64,000 nucleotides of DNA from an uncultured Bacteroidales bacterium (GTDB lineage Bacteria; Bacteroidota; Bacteroidia; Bacteroidales; Bacteroidaceae), in assembly GCA_902775975.1 (NCBI GenBank), contig CACYOC010000005.1:1-64000 (forward strand), in the 5' to 3' direction. Of the stretch, positions 1-7,753 are shown one piece after another. Each line of letters starts with the position of its first letter. The first letter of the stretch is position 1. Both the position numbers and the translations under genes were made by a program. The notes beneath the pieces are model-generated. The model was not told the origin of the DNA. It saw nothing but the letters and a program-made list of their open reading frames with translations, and made no database searches.

Positions 1-24
1 TGCTCTTTTTTGTTCAACATGTTG

Positions 25-97
25 AGCGGAAAACGGGACTCGGACCCGCGACCCCAACCTTGGCAAGGTTGTGCTCTACCAACTGAGCTATTTCCGC
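25..97 (-). tRNA. tRNA-Gly (anticodon GCC)
   Basis: Read on the minus strand this folds into a complete 73-nt cloverleaf. The acceptor stem is GCGGAAA/TTTCCGC with discriminator T, the D arm contains AGCTCAGTTGGTAGAGC, the anticodon stem CAACC/GGTTG encloses loop TTGCCAA (anticodon GCC, glycine), and the T arm is GCGGGTCCGAGTCCCGT. No CCA is encoded at the 3' end, so it is added after transcription. Further tRNAs could lie beyond the left edge of the window. Confidence 0.96.
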
Positions 98-139
98 TTT
101 TCAAACCTCTTTCGAGGGCATCTCTCTCGATTGCGGATG

Positions 140-170
140 CAAAGGTACGACTTTTTTTTTAACTACCAAA
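140..170 (-). promoter_or_regulatory. Promoter of tRNA-Gly
   Basis: On the minus strand TTTG (170-167), a 19-bp spacer and TACCTTTG (147-140) match the Bacteroidetes housekeeping promoter. Transcription would start about 40 nt upstream of the mature tRNA end. The short leader contains a small hairpin (CCTC/GAGG). Confidence 0.7.
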
Positions 171-238
171 ACTTTTTGCCGTTTTTTTATTATTTTTTTT
201 CGTTGTATATACCTTATTATATATATAAGAGAGAAAGA

Positions 239-1699
239 TTATTTGGCAGGAATGTTCTTCAGCACATCCTTCAAGTGATCCCAAACCATCTGAACGGTGG
301 GGATATGCAAGCGTTCTTCAGGGGTATGAACAAAGCGCAGCGTAGGACCGAACGACACCATATCGAGATTAGGATAACGCTCGGAGAACAGTCCGCACTC
401 CAATCCGGCGTGGATGCCACGAACGATAGGTTCCTTGCCGAAGAGCTTTATATATGACTCCTTGACAATCTTCTGCAATTCGCTGTGGGCACGCATCTTC
501 CAAGCGGGATAACCGTCGCTATGCTTAACTTCTGCACCAGCCAGCACGAAGCAGGCCTCTATGGTAGCGCACATATTGTCGAGGTTAGACATGACATTGG
601 AACGCTGCGACGACAGGATGTTGATTTCCGTCTCACTTGTCACAATGCTGGCAATATTGCTGGATGTCTCTACCATACCATTCAGTTCCGGATCCTGACA
701 AATGGCATAGATACCATTATCCACGGCTTGCAAAGCATAGATAAAGCGACGGGCCACAGCGTCCTCTATAACAGGTTCGGCATCGGTACTCTCCATTGTC
801 CACACCATCTGGGTATCGGTTACATGGAATTCCTCCTCCACTTGAGAAGCGAAGACATTCCAGTCGGCCTTGACATTCTCCTTCACATCATGAGGAACGG
901 CAATGACGAACATGCCGTCACGAGGAATGGCATTATGCAGTTTTCCGCTATTGAACTGTGCCAGGCGCACACCCTGATATCGGTTCATTTCCTGGAAGAG
1001 GAAACGTCCCAACAGTTTGATGGCATTGGCACGCTGCTTATTGATATCGTCTCCAGAGTGACCTCCTACCAATCCCTTAAGCTGACCGCGCATAAAGAAA
1101 GAGCCTGCAGGAGCCTGCTCGCGGCTGAACGTAAACTTAGCCGACGTGTTACGACCGCCAGCGCAAGACACAAATATCTCGCCCTCGTCTTCAGAGTCAA
1201 GGTTGATGAGATAGTCACCTCGCATAAAGCCAGCCTTCATTCCCATCGCTCCCGTGAGCCCCGTTTCCTCGTCACGAGTAAAGACACACTCTATCGGTCC
1301 GTGCTCTATATCGTCAGATGCCAACAATGCCAGTTCCATGGCACAGCCAATACCATCGTCGGCACCCAGCGTTGTCCCCTCAGCTGTCAGCCATTCTCCG
1401 TCGATGTAAGTTTTGATGGGGTCGTTGTCAAAGTCTATCTGATAATCCACCAACTTGTCACAAACCATGTCCATGTGACTCTGCAGTATAACACCTTTAC
1501 GGTTCTCCATGCCTTTAGTGGCTGGTTTACGAATGATGACATTGCCCGTTTCGTCAACGGAGGTTTCCAAACCATGACTTTCTCCCCACTCTTTCAGGTA
1601 AGCAATCATCTTCTCTTCACGCTTCGAAGGACGCGGAATTTGGTTAATCTTTGCAAACTGTTCGAAAACTACAGCCGGTTTTAACTCACTTTTACTCAT
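239..1699 (-). CDS. pepD: Aminoacyl-histidine dipeptidase (M20C, PepD)
   Basis: A cytosolic zinc dipeptidase of 486 residues, the normal length for the PepD/M20C family, that splits Xaa-His and other dipeptides during peptide use. Visible metal-site motifs are SHMDMVCD (His75, Asp77), LGADDGIG (Asp114) and DEETGLTG (Glu144/Glu145), in the order expected for M20 enzymes. Residues from about 185 to 390 correspond to the lid/dimerisation insert, and the catalytic domain resumes towards HAGLECG and SFGPT. There is no signal peptide. It is transcribed away from the small membrane-protein gene at 1779 and shares the intergenic region with it. Peptide fermentation is typical of Bacteroidales, so a nutritional role fits. 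Confidence 0.95.
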   Translation of the reverse strand: MSKSELKPAVVFEQFAKINQIPRPSKREEKMIAYLKEWGESHGLETSVDETGNVIIRKPATKGMENRKGVILQSHMDMVCDKLVDYQIDFDNDPIKTYIDGEWLTAEGTTLGADDGIGCAMELALLASDDIEHGPIECVFTRDEETGLTGAMGMKAGFMRGDYLINLDSEDEGEIFVSCAGGRNTSAKFTFSREQAPAGSFFMRGQLKGLVGGHSGDDINKQRANAIKLLGRFLFQEMNRYQGVRLAQFNSGKLHNAIPRDGMFVIAVPHDVKENVKADWNVFASQVEEEFHVTDTQMVWTMESTDAEPVIEDAVARRFIYALQAVDNGIYAICQDPELNGMVETSSNIASIVTSETEINILSSQRSNVMSNLDNMCATIEACFVLAGAEVKHSDGYPAWKMRAHSELQKIVKESYIKLFGKEPIVRGIHAGLECGLFSERYPNLDMVSFGPTLRFVHTPEERLHIPTVQMVWDHLKDVLKNIPAK

Positions 1700-1719
1700 A
1701 TTTAATGTTTATTTTAATG

Positions 1720-1757
1720 TTTGATAATCAATGTTCGATTTTTAATTCGTAACTTTG
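1720..1757 (+). promoter_or_regulatory. Promoter of the 75-residue membrane protein
   Basis: TTTG at 1720-1723 and TAACTTTG at 1750-1757, with a 26-bp spacer (slightly long), fit the Bacteroidetes promoter. The -7 box overlaps a possible TTG start at 1755, which rules that start out and points to ATG 1779. Confidence 0.6.
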
Positions 1758-1778
1758 CACCCGCAAAATTACATATTT

Positions 1779-2006
1779 ATGACGAAAATTCTGCTATTAA
1801 GCACGTTAATAATTGCTATCGGCATGATATTTTTCTGCGTCAAACTGATTTTCCTCAAGAACGGAGCGTTCAGTTCGCAGCATATTCATGACAGCAAAGC
1901 CATGCGCGAGAGGGGTATCCACTGCGTCATGGACCAAGACCGAGAGATGCGACGCAAAAGCAAATATGCGGTCAGCGAGAAAAGCAATGCCGAAATCTCT
2001 GAATAA
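1779..2006 (+). CDS. Small single-pass membrane protein
   Basis: A 75-residue protein (MTKILLLST...) with one N-terminal membrane segment (about residues 3-24) followed by a charged, presumably cytosolic tail containing HIHDSKAMRERGIHC and many Arg/Lys/Glu residues. Short proteins with the same hydrophobic-anchor, HxxxSKAxRxxGI-C, acidic/basic tail pattern are, from memory, common and conserved in Bacteroidales, but I cannot assign a function. The start is set at 1779 because the promoter -7 box covers the upstream TTG. It sits 48 bp upstream of the OmpH-like gene and may be cotranscribed with it. Confidence 0.7.
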   Translation: MTKILLLSTLIIAIGMIFFCVKLIFLKNGAFSSQHIHDSKAMRERGIHCVMDQDREMRRKSKYAVSEKSNAEISE

Positions 2007-2054
2007 CGAAATAAAGAACAAAGAATAAAGAAAAAAACAATAAAGACAACAACA

Positions 2055-2669
2055 ATGAAAAAGTACATGATGATGGCCGCAGCCGCCGTAGCGCTGCTGG
2101 CATCTTGCAACAATGCAAGTCCCAAGATGGACGAGAAAGCCGAAGCTGATGCTGCCACAGCCAACAAAGGTGGTATCAAGATTGCCTATGTGGAAGTCGA
2201 TTCTCTGATGACGCAGTATGAATTCTGCAAGGAGTTCACGATTATTCTGCAGAAGAAGAGCAACAATGCCCGCAACACGCTGAACCAGAAGGGTCAGGCG
2301 CTGCAGGACGCTATGGTAAACTTCCAGCAGAAGTTGCAGAACAACGGTTTCACCAGTCGCGAACAGGCCGAGGCTCAGCAGAGTGCCATCCAGCGTCAAC
2401 AGCAAAGCTTGCAGGAGTTGCAGGCACGCCTGGAGAACGAACTGGCCAACGAGACCGCTAAATACAACGAAGGTCTGCGCGACTCGCTGATGCACTTCCT
2501 TGATAAATATAATAAGGATAAGAAGTACGACCTCATTCTGACCAAGCAGGGCGACAACATTCTGTATGCTGCCAAGCGTTTTGACATCACCAACGACGTC
2601 ATTAACGGTCTGAACAAGGGTTACAAGTCAACTCTGAAGAGCGAAGTCAAGAAAGAAGAGAAGAAATAA
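2055..2669 (+). CDS. OmpH/Skp-family periplasmic chaperone-like lipoprotein
   Basis: A 204-residue protein with a lipoprotein signal (lipobox LASC, Cys18) and a linker rich in Ala, Asp and Lys. The core begins GIKIAYVEVDSLMTQY, the characteristic Skp/OmpH first strand. Residues about 65-140 form a long Gln/Glu/Ala-rich coiled coil (the Skp tentacle), and the final strand region is KKYDLILTKQGDNILYAAKRFDITNDVI. Skp-like proteins hold unfolded outer-membrane proteins in the periplasm. Here the lipid anchor would tether the chaperone to a membrane, a common Bacteroidetes variation. A strong hairpin follows the stop codon. Confidence 0.9.
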   Translation: MKKYMMMAAAAVALLASCNNASPKMDEKAEADAATANKGGIKIAYVEVDSLMTQYEFCKEFTIILQKKSNNARNTLNQKGQALQDAMVNFQQKLQNNGFTSREQAEAQQSAIQRQQQSLQELQARLENELANETAKYNEGLRDSLMHFLDKYNKDKKYDLILTKQGDNILYAAKRFDITNDVINGLNKGYKSTLKSEVKKEEKK

Positions 2670-2678
2670 AATGCCTAC

Positions 2679-2707
2679 CCCATCCCCCTCACAAGGGATG
2701 GGCTTTT
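2679..2707 (+). terminator. Hairpin after the OmpH-like gene
   Basis: CCCATCCC (2679-2686), an 8-nt loop and GGGATGGG (2695-2702) form a perfect 8-bp GC-rich stem followed by CTTTTAAT. It looks like an intrinsic terminator but ends only a few bases before the helicase start at 2711, so it may also occlude that gene's ribosome-binding region. Confidence 0.6.
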
Positions 2708-2710
2708 AAT

Positions 2711-4036
2711 ATGGACATCCAGCAGATACTTAACAAGCTCCATATTACTGCACTCAACGAGATGCAGCAGCACACCGCCGAAGCCGTTTTAGGCTCCGAC
2801 GGTGATGTTGTGTTACTGTCACCCACAGGCACGGGAAAGACGTTGGCCTATCTGCTCCCATTGGTACAATTACTGGACAGCACCTCCGATGCCGTACAGG
2901 CTTTGGTCATCACCCCTGGCCGCGAACTGGCTCTTCAGTCTGACAACGTCTTGAAAAGCATGGGCTGCGGTCTGCGCTCTACGGCATGCTACGGTGGTCG
3001 GGCGACCATGGACGAGCACAAGGTCCTGAAGGAAGTCCGTCCGCAAATCGTCTTTGGCACGCCAGGCCGGTTGAACGACCATTTGGACAAGGACAACATC
3101 TCGCGTTATGCCATCCAGTACCTCATCATCGACGAGTTCGACAAGTGTCTGGAGATGGGCTTTCAAGGCGAGATGCAACGACTTGTCAAAAGTCTGCCGG
3201 CATTGCGCCGTCGCATCCTGTTGTCGGCCACCAACGCAGAGCAGATACCGCAGTTCGTCAACATGTCGAAGAAGGGAACGCTCATCGACTTCCTGCCTGA
3301 AGACGAGCAGACCAGCCAGCGCATCACTCTCTATGAGGTACATAGTCCGCAGAAGGACAAGCTGGAAACCCTCCGCCAGCTGCTCTTGTCGTTTGGCGAC
3401 GAAAGCAGCATCGTGTTCCTGAACTATCGTGACAGCGTAGAGCGTGTCAACAACTACCTGCTCGAAGAGGGTTTCGTCACCAGTTGCTTCCACGGCGGAC
3501 TGGAACAGAAGCAACGTGAAGACGCACTATACAAGTTCTCTAACGGTTCCGCCAACGTGCTGGTCAGCACCGACTTAGCATCGCGCGGATTAGACATTCC
3601 TGACATTCAGAACATCGTTCACTATCATCTGCCCGAGAGCGAAGACGGCTATATTCACCGTGTAGGGCGCACCGCCCGTTGGGATGCTGCCGGTCGCACA
3701 TTCTTTATCCTGAACAGCAGCGAACATATTCCTGATTATGTTGAAGGCGATGTCGTTCCTTATGCTGTGGCAGAACCGCAGCACGCAGATCCTCCCCTGC
3801 CCCGCATGGCCACCCTTTACATTGGAAAAGGCAAGAAGGACAAAATTTCGAAGGGCGACATTGTCGGTTTTCTGTGTAAGACTGGCGGGCTGAAAGCCGA
3901 CGAAATCGGGCGCATCGACGTCAAGGACCGCTATGCCTACGCCGCTGTCAAGCGTGAGAAACTGAAGCAAGTGCTTCGACAAACACAAGGTGAAAAGATA
4001 AAAGGCATAAAAACTATTATAGAGCAAGTAAAATAA
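2711..4036 (+). CDS. DEAD-box-type RNA helicase, DbpA-like
   Basis: A 441-residue ATP-dependent RNA helicase. Motif I is SPTGTGKT (37-44), motif Ia TPGRELA, Ib TPGR, motif II DEFD (141-144) in place of DEAD, motif III SAT (172-174), motif V STDLASRGLD (about 283-292) and motif VI HRVGRTAR (about 316-323). Residues about 365-441 (TLYIGKGKKDKISKGDIVGFL ...) match the DbpA-type RNA-binding domain, which in E. coli DbpA targets 23S rRNA hairpin 92, so a role in large-subunit assembly is inferred. The Ala-to-Phe change in motif II keeps both acidic residues and should not abolish ATP hydrolysis. The start lies 4 nt past a GC-rich hairpin. Confidence 0.9.
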   Translation: MDIQQILNKLHITALNEMQQHTAEAVLGSDGDVVLLSPTGTGKTLAYLLPLVQLLDSTSDAVQALVITPGRELALQSDNVLKSMGCGLRSTACYGGRATMDEHKVLKEVRPQIVFGTPGRLNDHLDKDNISRYAIQYLIIDEFDKCLEMGFQGEMQRLVKSLPALRRRILLSATNAEQIPQFVNMSKKGTLIDFLPEDEQTSQRITLYEVHSPQKDKLETLRQLLLSFGDESSIVFLNYRDSVERVNNYLLEEGFVTSCFHGGLEQKQREDALYKFSNGSANVLVSTDLASRGLDIPDIQNIVHYHLPESEDGYIHRVGRTARWDAAGRTFFILNSSEHIPDYVEGDVVPYAVAEPQHADPPLPRMATLYIGKGKKDKISKGDIVGFLCKTGGLKADEIGRIDVKDRYAYAAVKREKLKQVLRQTQGEKIKGIKTIIEQVK

Positions 4037-4063
4037 TAACTATTCTAAATATTTGCTTAAATA

Positions 4064-4095
4064 TTTGCCTAATTCATAAAAAAAGTGTAATTTCG
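4064..4095 (+). promoter_or_regulatory. Promoter of the serine operon
   Basis: TTTG (4064-4067), a 20-bp spacer and TAATTTCG (4088-4095, one base off TAnnTTTG). It leaves a leader of about 50 nt before serC. Confidence 0.65.
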
Positions 4096-4150
4096 CACCG
4101 TCTAAGAAATAAACAGCAGAAAATAACCCTATTTAAATAAACAAACAAAT

Positions 4151-5218
4151 ATGAAGAAGTACAACTTTAACGCCGGTCCTTCGATGCTGCCCCGCGAGGT
4201 TATCGAGAAGACCGCTCAGCAGTGTTTAGACTTCAACGGCTCAGGTCTCTCACTCATGGAGATCAGCCATCGTGCCAAGGATTTCCAGCCCGTCGTTGAC
4301 GAGGCTGTAGCTCTTGTTAAGGAGCTGCTCGACATTCCCGAGGGATACAGTGTCATCTTCCTCGGTGGCGGTGCATCATTGGAGTTCTGTATGATACCCT
4401 TCAACTTCCTGATCAAGAAGGCTGCCTACCTCAATACTGGTGTGTGGGCCAAGAAAGCCATGAAGGAAGCTAAGCTGTTCGGTGAAGTAGTAGAAGTTGC
4501 TTCTTCTGCCGATGCGAATTATACATTCATTCCTAAGGGATGGACTGTTCCTACTGATGCTGACTATCTGCACATCACCACGAACAACACCATCTACGGT
4601 ACAGAGATTCGCAAGGACCTCGACGTCAACGTGCCTCTGATTGCCGATATGTCGTCAGACATCTTCTCACGTCCCGTTGACGTGAAGAAGTACGACGCCA
4701 TCTATGCCGGTGCTCAGAAGAACCTGGCTATGGCTGGTGTTACCATCGTCATTGTGAAGGACGACAAGCTGGGCCGTGCTCCCCGCGAGATTCCTACCAT
4801 GCTCGACTATCGCACTCATGTTGACAAGGGCTCTATGTTCAATACTCCTCCCGTTGTTCCCATCTACTCAGCTCTGGAGACCCTGCGCTGGATTAAGAAA
4901 AACGGCGGCGTAGCAGCTATGGACAAGCTGGCTCAGCAGCGTGCAGAGATTGTCTATGGTGAGATTGACCGCAACAAGATGTTCCGTGGCACAGCCGTCG
5001 AAGAGGACCGTTCTGTCATGAACCTCTGCTTCGTCATGGCCGACGAATACAAAGAGCTGGAGAAGGACTTCCTCGACTTCGCTACTTCCAAGGGCATGGT
5101 TGGCGTGAAGGGTCACCGTTCTGTCGGCGGTTTCCGTGCCAGCTGCTACAACGCTCAGACCATCGAAGGCTGCAACGCTCTCGTAGCTTGCATGAAGGAG
5201 TTCGAGGCTAACCATTGA
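4151..5218 (+). CDS. serC: Phosphoserine aminotransferase
   Basis: A PLP enzyme of 355 residues (family length about 360) that converts 3-phosphohydroxypyruvate and glutamate to O-phosphoserine; it also serves pyridoxal phosphate synthesis in some bacteria. Visible signatures are the N-terminal FNAGPSMLP, the phosphate-binding [19 protein letters not shown] and the cofactor lysine in [10 protein letters not shown] (Lys190). It is the first gene of the serine operon. serA follows, separated by an inverted-repeat-flanked insert of about 430 bp. Confidence 0.97.
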   Translation: MKKYNFNAGPSMLPREVIEKTAQQCLDFNGSGLSLMEISHRAKDFQPVVDEAVALVKELLDIPEGYSVIFLGGGASLEFCMIPFNFLIKKAAYLNTGVWAKKAMKEAKLFGEVVEVASSADANYTFIPKGWTVPTDADYLHITTNNTIYGTEIRKDLDVNVPLIADMSSDIFSRPVDVKKYDAIYAGAQKNLAMAGVTIVIVKDDKLGRAPREIPTMLDYRTHVDKGSMFNTPPVVPIYSALETLRWIKKNGGVAAMDKLAQQRAEIVYGEIDRNKMFRGTAVEEDRSVMNLCFVMADEYKELEKDFLDFATSKGMVGVKGHRSVGGFRASCYNAQTIEGCNALVACMKEFEANH

Positions 5219-5219
5219 T

Positions 5220-5252
5220 CATTGAACATTGATCATTGAACATTGAACATTA
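5220..5252 (+). repeat. Left 33-bp inverted repeat of the four-helix-bundle insert
   Basis: Built from imperfect copies of an 8-bp unit (ATTGAACA). It is the reverse complement of 5609-5641 at 30 of 33 positions. It begins just after the serC stop codon and ends on the first base of the inserted gene's start codon. Confidence 0.85.
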
Positions 5253-5611
5253 TGCGTGCCGACAATCAGATTCTGATAGACAGCAAGGCATTTGCACTTA
5301 GAATCATCAATCTGTATAGGTTCTTGAAGGATGAGAAGCAGGTCTACGTCTTGTCTAAGCAGGTTCTGAGAAGCGGCACAAGTATTGGAGCCAATGTTCG
5401 TGAAAGTGTCAATGCTCAAAGTCGGATGGATTTTGTTAACAAATTAAATATTGCTCTAAAGGAAGCAAACGAAACAGAATATTGGCTTGAACTACTCCAC
5501 GAATCAGGCATGTTAGACGACAACCAGTTTGGCTCTATCTATGATGACTGCAACAAGATTGTAGCCACACTGACCAAAATCATCAAGACAACCAAGGGGA
5601 GCGACAAATAA
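5252..5611 (+). CDS. Four-helix-bundle protein (23S rRNA intervening-sequence family)
   Basis: A 119-residue all-helical protein starting MRADNQILIDSKAFALR. It matches the TIGR02436-type four-helix-bundle family, first known from ORFs inside 23S rRNA intervening sequences and related to the Avd accessory protein of diversity-generating retroelements. Signature stretches are LSKQVLRSGTSIGANVRES and EANETEYWLELL, as in that family. ATG 5252 is preferred over an in-frame TTG nine bases upstream, since the left repeat runs exactly to it. It lies between serC and serA, two genes normally adjacent, and is bracketed by 33-bp inverted repeats that end at its start and stop codons. Family members bind nucleic acid as oligomers in some cases; the function here is unknown. 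Confidence 0.9.
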   Translation: MRADNQILIDSKAFALRIINLYRFLKDEKQVYVLSKQVLRSGTSIGANVRESVNAQSRMDFVNKLNIALKEANETEYWLELLHESGMLDDNQFGSIYDDCNKIVATLTKIIKTTKGSDK

Positions 5612-5641
5612 TGTTCAATGTTCAATATTCAATGTTCAATA
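5609..5641 (+). repeat. Right 33-bp inverted repeat of the four-helix-bundle insert
   Basis: Reverse complement of 5220-5252 at 30 of 33 positions. It starts on the stop codon of the four-helix-bundle gene and ends 7 bp before serA. In an mRNA the two arms would pair into a stem of about 33 bp that loops out the whole gene. Confidence 0.85.
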
Positions 5642-5648
5642 AAATAAC

Positions 5649-6566
5649 ATGAAAGTATTAGTAGCAACAGAGAAACCTTTCGCAGCCGCCGCTGTAGAGG
5701 GTATTCGCAAAGAGATAGAGGCAGCAGGCAACGAACTTGCCCTGCTGGAGAAATATACTGAGAAGGCTCAGCTGCTGGACGCTGTGAAGGATGCCGACGC
5801 GCTGATTATCCGTTCGGACAAGGTAGATGCCGAGGTGCTGGACGCTGCCAAGCAACTGAAGATTGTGGTTCGTGCCGGTGCCGGTTACGACAACATCGAC
5901 CTCGCCGCCGCTACCGCTCACAAGGTGGTTGCCGAGAACACGCCGGGTCAGAACGCTAATGCCGTAGCCGAGCTGGTGTTCGGACTGCTGGTCATGGCCG
6001 TTCGTGGCTTCTACAACGGTAAGGCAGGCACGGAGCTGTTAGGCAAGAAACTGGGTATCCTCGCCTTCGGTAACGTAGGCCGCAACGTGGCTCGCATCGC
6101 CAAGGGTTTTGGCATGGAGGTCTATGCCTACGACGCCTTCTGCCCTGCAGAGGTCATCGAGAAGGCCGGTGTACACGCCGTTGCCAATCAGGACGCTCTG
6201 TTCGAGCAGTGCGACATTGTCTCTCTGCACATCCCTGCCACTCCTGAGACCAAGCAGAGCATCAACTATGCGCTGGTCGGCAAGATGAAGAAGGGCGGCA
6301 TTCTGGTGAACACCGCCCGCAAGGAAGTCATCAACGAGCCTGAACTGCTGAAGCTGATGGCCGAGCGCGAGGACTTGAAGTTCATCACCGACATCATGCC
6401 CGATGCCAATGCCGACTTCCAGAAGTTCGAGGGTCGCTACTTCTCAACCCCGAAGAAGATGGGCGCTCAGACTGCTGAAGCCAATACCAATGCCGGTATT
6501 GCTGCTGCCAAGCAGATCAACGCTTTCTTCAAGGACGGCGACACCAAATTCCAAGTCAACAAGTAA
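5649..6566 (+). CDS. serA: D-3-phosphoglycerate dehydrogenase, short (type III) form
   Basis: Makes 3-phosphohydroxypyruvate for serine synthesis with NAD. At 305 residues it lacks the ACT/ASB regulatory domains, so it is the short form. The fold is visible as RAGAGYDNID, the signature ENTPGQNANAVAE (96-108), the dinucleotide-binding ILAFGNVGRNVA (137-148) and VNTARKEVI with the substrate arginine (Arg224). Where most 2-hydroxyacid dehydrogenases have the catalytic His in PHxGA, this protein has STPKKMGAQTAEAN (Lys269/Lys270). That Lys-for-His change is the mark of the 'type IIIK' enzymes described for Entamoeba and Bacteroidetes. The gene is followed by a 22-bp periodic array with strong hairpins. 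Confidence 0.95.
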   Translation: MKVLVATEKPFAAAAVEGIRKEIEAAGNELALLEKYTEKAQLLDAVKDADALIIRSDKVDAEVLDAAKQLKIVVRAGAGYDNIDLAAATAHKVVAENTPGQNANAVAELVFGLLVMAVRGFYNGKAGTELLGKKLGILAFGNVGRNVARIAKGFGMEVYAYDAFCPAEVIEKAGVHAVANQDALFEQCDIVSLHIPATPETKQSINYALVGKMKKGGILVNTARKEVINEPELLKLMAEREDLKFITDIMPDANADFQKFEGRYFSTPKKMGAQTAEANTNAGIAAAKQINAFFKDGDTKFQVNK

Positions 6567-6572
6567 CAACAA

Positions 6573-6660
6573 ACAAAGCGCCGTTTTGTCGCCGACAAAA
6601 CGCCGTTTTACCATTGACAAAGCGGCACTTTACCAACGACAAAGTGCCGCTTTGTTTCTC
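6573..6660 (+). repeat. 22-bp tandem array A (4 units) forming two hairpins
   Basis: Four consecutive 22-bp units start at 6573, 6595, 6617 and 6639, each beginning ACAAA and containing a 13-bp dyad of the form AAARYGSCRYTTT. Units 1 and 2 pair as CGTTTTGTC/GACAAAACG with a 3-nt loop. Units 3 and 4 pair over 15 bp (6617-6631 with 6641-6655), followed by TTTCTC. The array fills the whole gap between serA and the next gene, whose ATG at 6663 starts 2 bp after the last unit. It could terminate or attenuate transcription. Confidence 0.85.
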
Positions 6661-6662
6661 AC

Positions 6663-7661
6663 ATGAAGGTTACCATATACGAAAAAACCGAACTACTACC
6701 GCCACTCCCCCCTAATACGGGCTATTTCCACAGTCGTGAACTCATGGAGTTGTGCGAGCGGACGCCACACCAGCGACCGTTCATGGCTGTTGTCGCTGAC
6801 GACGACGGAGAAACCGTTGCCGCCCTGTTGGCCGTGGAACGCAGTCGGCACTCATGGTTGCCTCCCTATATCTATAAGCATGTAAGAATACTCGGCGAAG
6901 GCTATTATCGCGACCCATCGGACATATCGACGCAGCCCAACGACAACGAGTCAAAGAACATGCTGTTTTCCATGATGCTCGACGCCTTAACCCGCCACCT
7001 GGGCTCTCACACTTTATACATGGAGGTCAGCAACCTCTCGCAGAAGATGTTCGGTTATGCCCCGCTACGGGCCGCGGGCTATTTCCCCGTCAAGTGGATG
7101 AGCATCCACAACTCGCTGCATTCCAAGACCCCTGAGGAGCGCATCAACAAACGACAGCTGAAGCGCATCAGGCATGCCATCGCTCACGGTGTCACCACGA
7201 AGCCAGTAGAAACCGACAAAGAGTTCAAGGCGTTCATGAAACTGCTACGACACCACCACTGGTTGAAACCCCGCCGCTATGTACCACACAAGGACTTCTT
7301 CCATGCCATGATGGAACAGCAACGTTGCACGCTTTTCCTCACTCAATACAACGGTCATGTGGTGGGTTGTTCATGTCTGGTTTATGCTGAGGGCGATGCT
7401 TATCTGTGGTACTCGGCATCGCGACGCAAGAGTTTTGCAACGCTACATCCAAACGCCGTAACTTACTGGAACACTATTGTATATGCTCACAACAAGGGAG
7501 TACAACATGTTCGTTTTATGGACGTCGGACTCCCCTTCCGCCGAAGTCCTTATCGCGAGTTTATCCTGAGTTTTGGCGGTAAGGAAGTCAGCACCTTCCG
7601 CTGGTTCCGCATCAGCATCGGATGGGTCAACCGATTGGCATCATGGCTCTGGCGTGAGTAG
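6663..7661 (+). CDS. FemAB/GNAT-like acyltransferase family protein
   Basis: A 332-residue cytosolic protein with the layout of FemAB-like double-GNAT proteins (Acetyltransf_6). An N-terminal half ends around MEVSNLSQKMFGYAPLRAAGYFPVKWMSIHNSL. The C-terminal half contains the GNAT-like core TLFLTQYNGHVVGCSCLVYAEGDAYLWYSASRR and then HPNAVTYWNTIVYAHNKGVQHVRFMDVG. Related proteins transfer amino acids or acyl groups to peptidoglycan precursors or polysaccharides. The acceptor cannot be told from sequence. The C-terminus has an amphipathic WFRISIGWVNRLASWLW segment that may bind membrane. Transcription from serA would have to pass array A. Confidence 0.7.
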   Translation: MKVTIYEKTELLPPLPPNTGYFHSRELMELCERTPHQRPFMAVVADDDGETVAALLAVERSRHSWLPPYIYKHVRILGEGYYRDPSDISTQPNDNESKNMLFSMMLDALTRHLGSHTLYMEVSNLSQKMFGYAPLRAAGYFPVKWMSIHNSLHSKTPEERINKRQLKRIRHAIAHGVTTKPVETDKEFKAFMKLLRHHHWLKPRRYVPHKDFFHAMMEQQRCTLFLTQYNGHVVGCSCLVYAEGDAYLWYSASRRKSFATLHPNAVTYWNTIVYAHNKGVQHVRFMDVGLPFRRSPYREFILSFGGKEVSTFRWFRISIGWVNRLASWLWRE

Positions 7662-7724
7662 CATTCCGAACATCCTCCTTTTGAGCATGTATCGCAATAA
7701 TGAATTGACCCCATTTACAATAAA

Positions 7725-7753
7725 AGGAGGAATTGTACGTTATTAAGTACAAT
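7725..7753 (+). promoter_or_regulatory. Strong SD and hairpin at the TonB-receptor start
   Basis: AGGAGG (7725-7730) is an unusually strong Shine-Dalgarno site for this phylum, but it lies 21 nt before ATG 7752. In between, ATTGTAC (7732-7738) and GTACAAT (7747-7753) form a perfect 7-bp inverted repeat that includes the start codon's first two bases. Folding would hide the start codon. Confidence 0.45.

Noticed and set aside
485..1684. Long plus-strand reading frame of about 400 codons opposite pepD
   Set aside because: It is the antisense of a clear M20 peptidase with intact metal motifs; the product has no recognisable domain.
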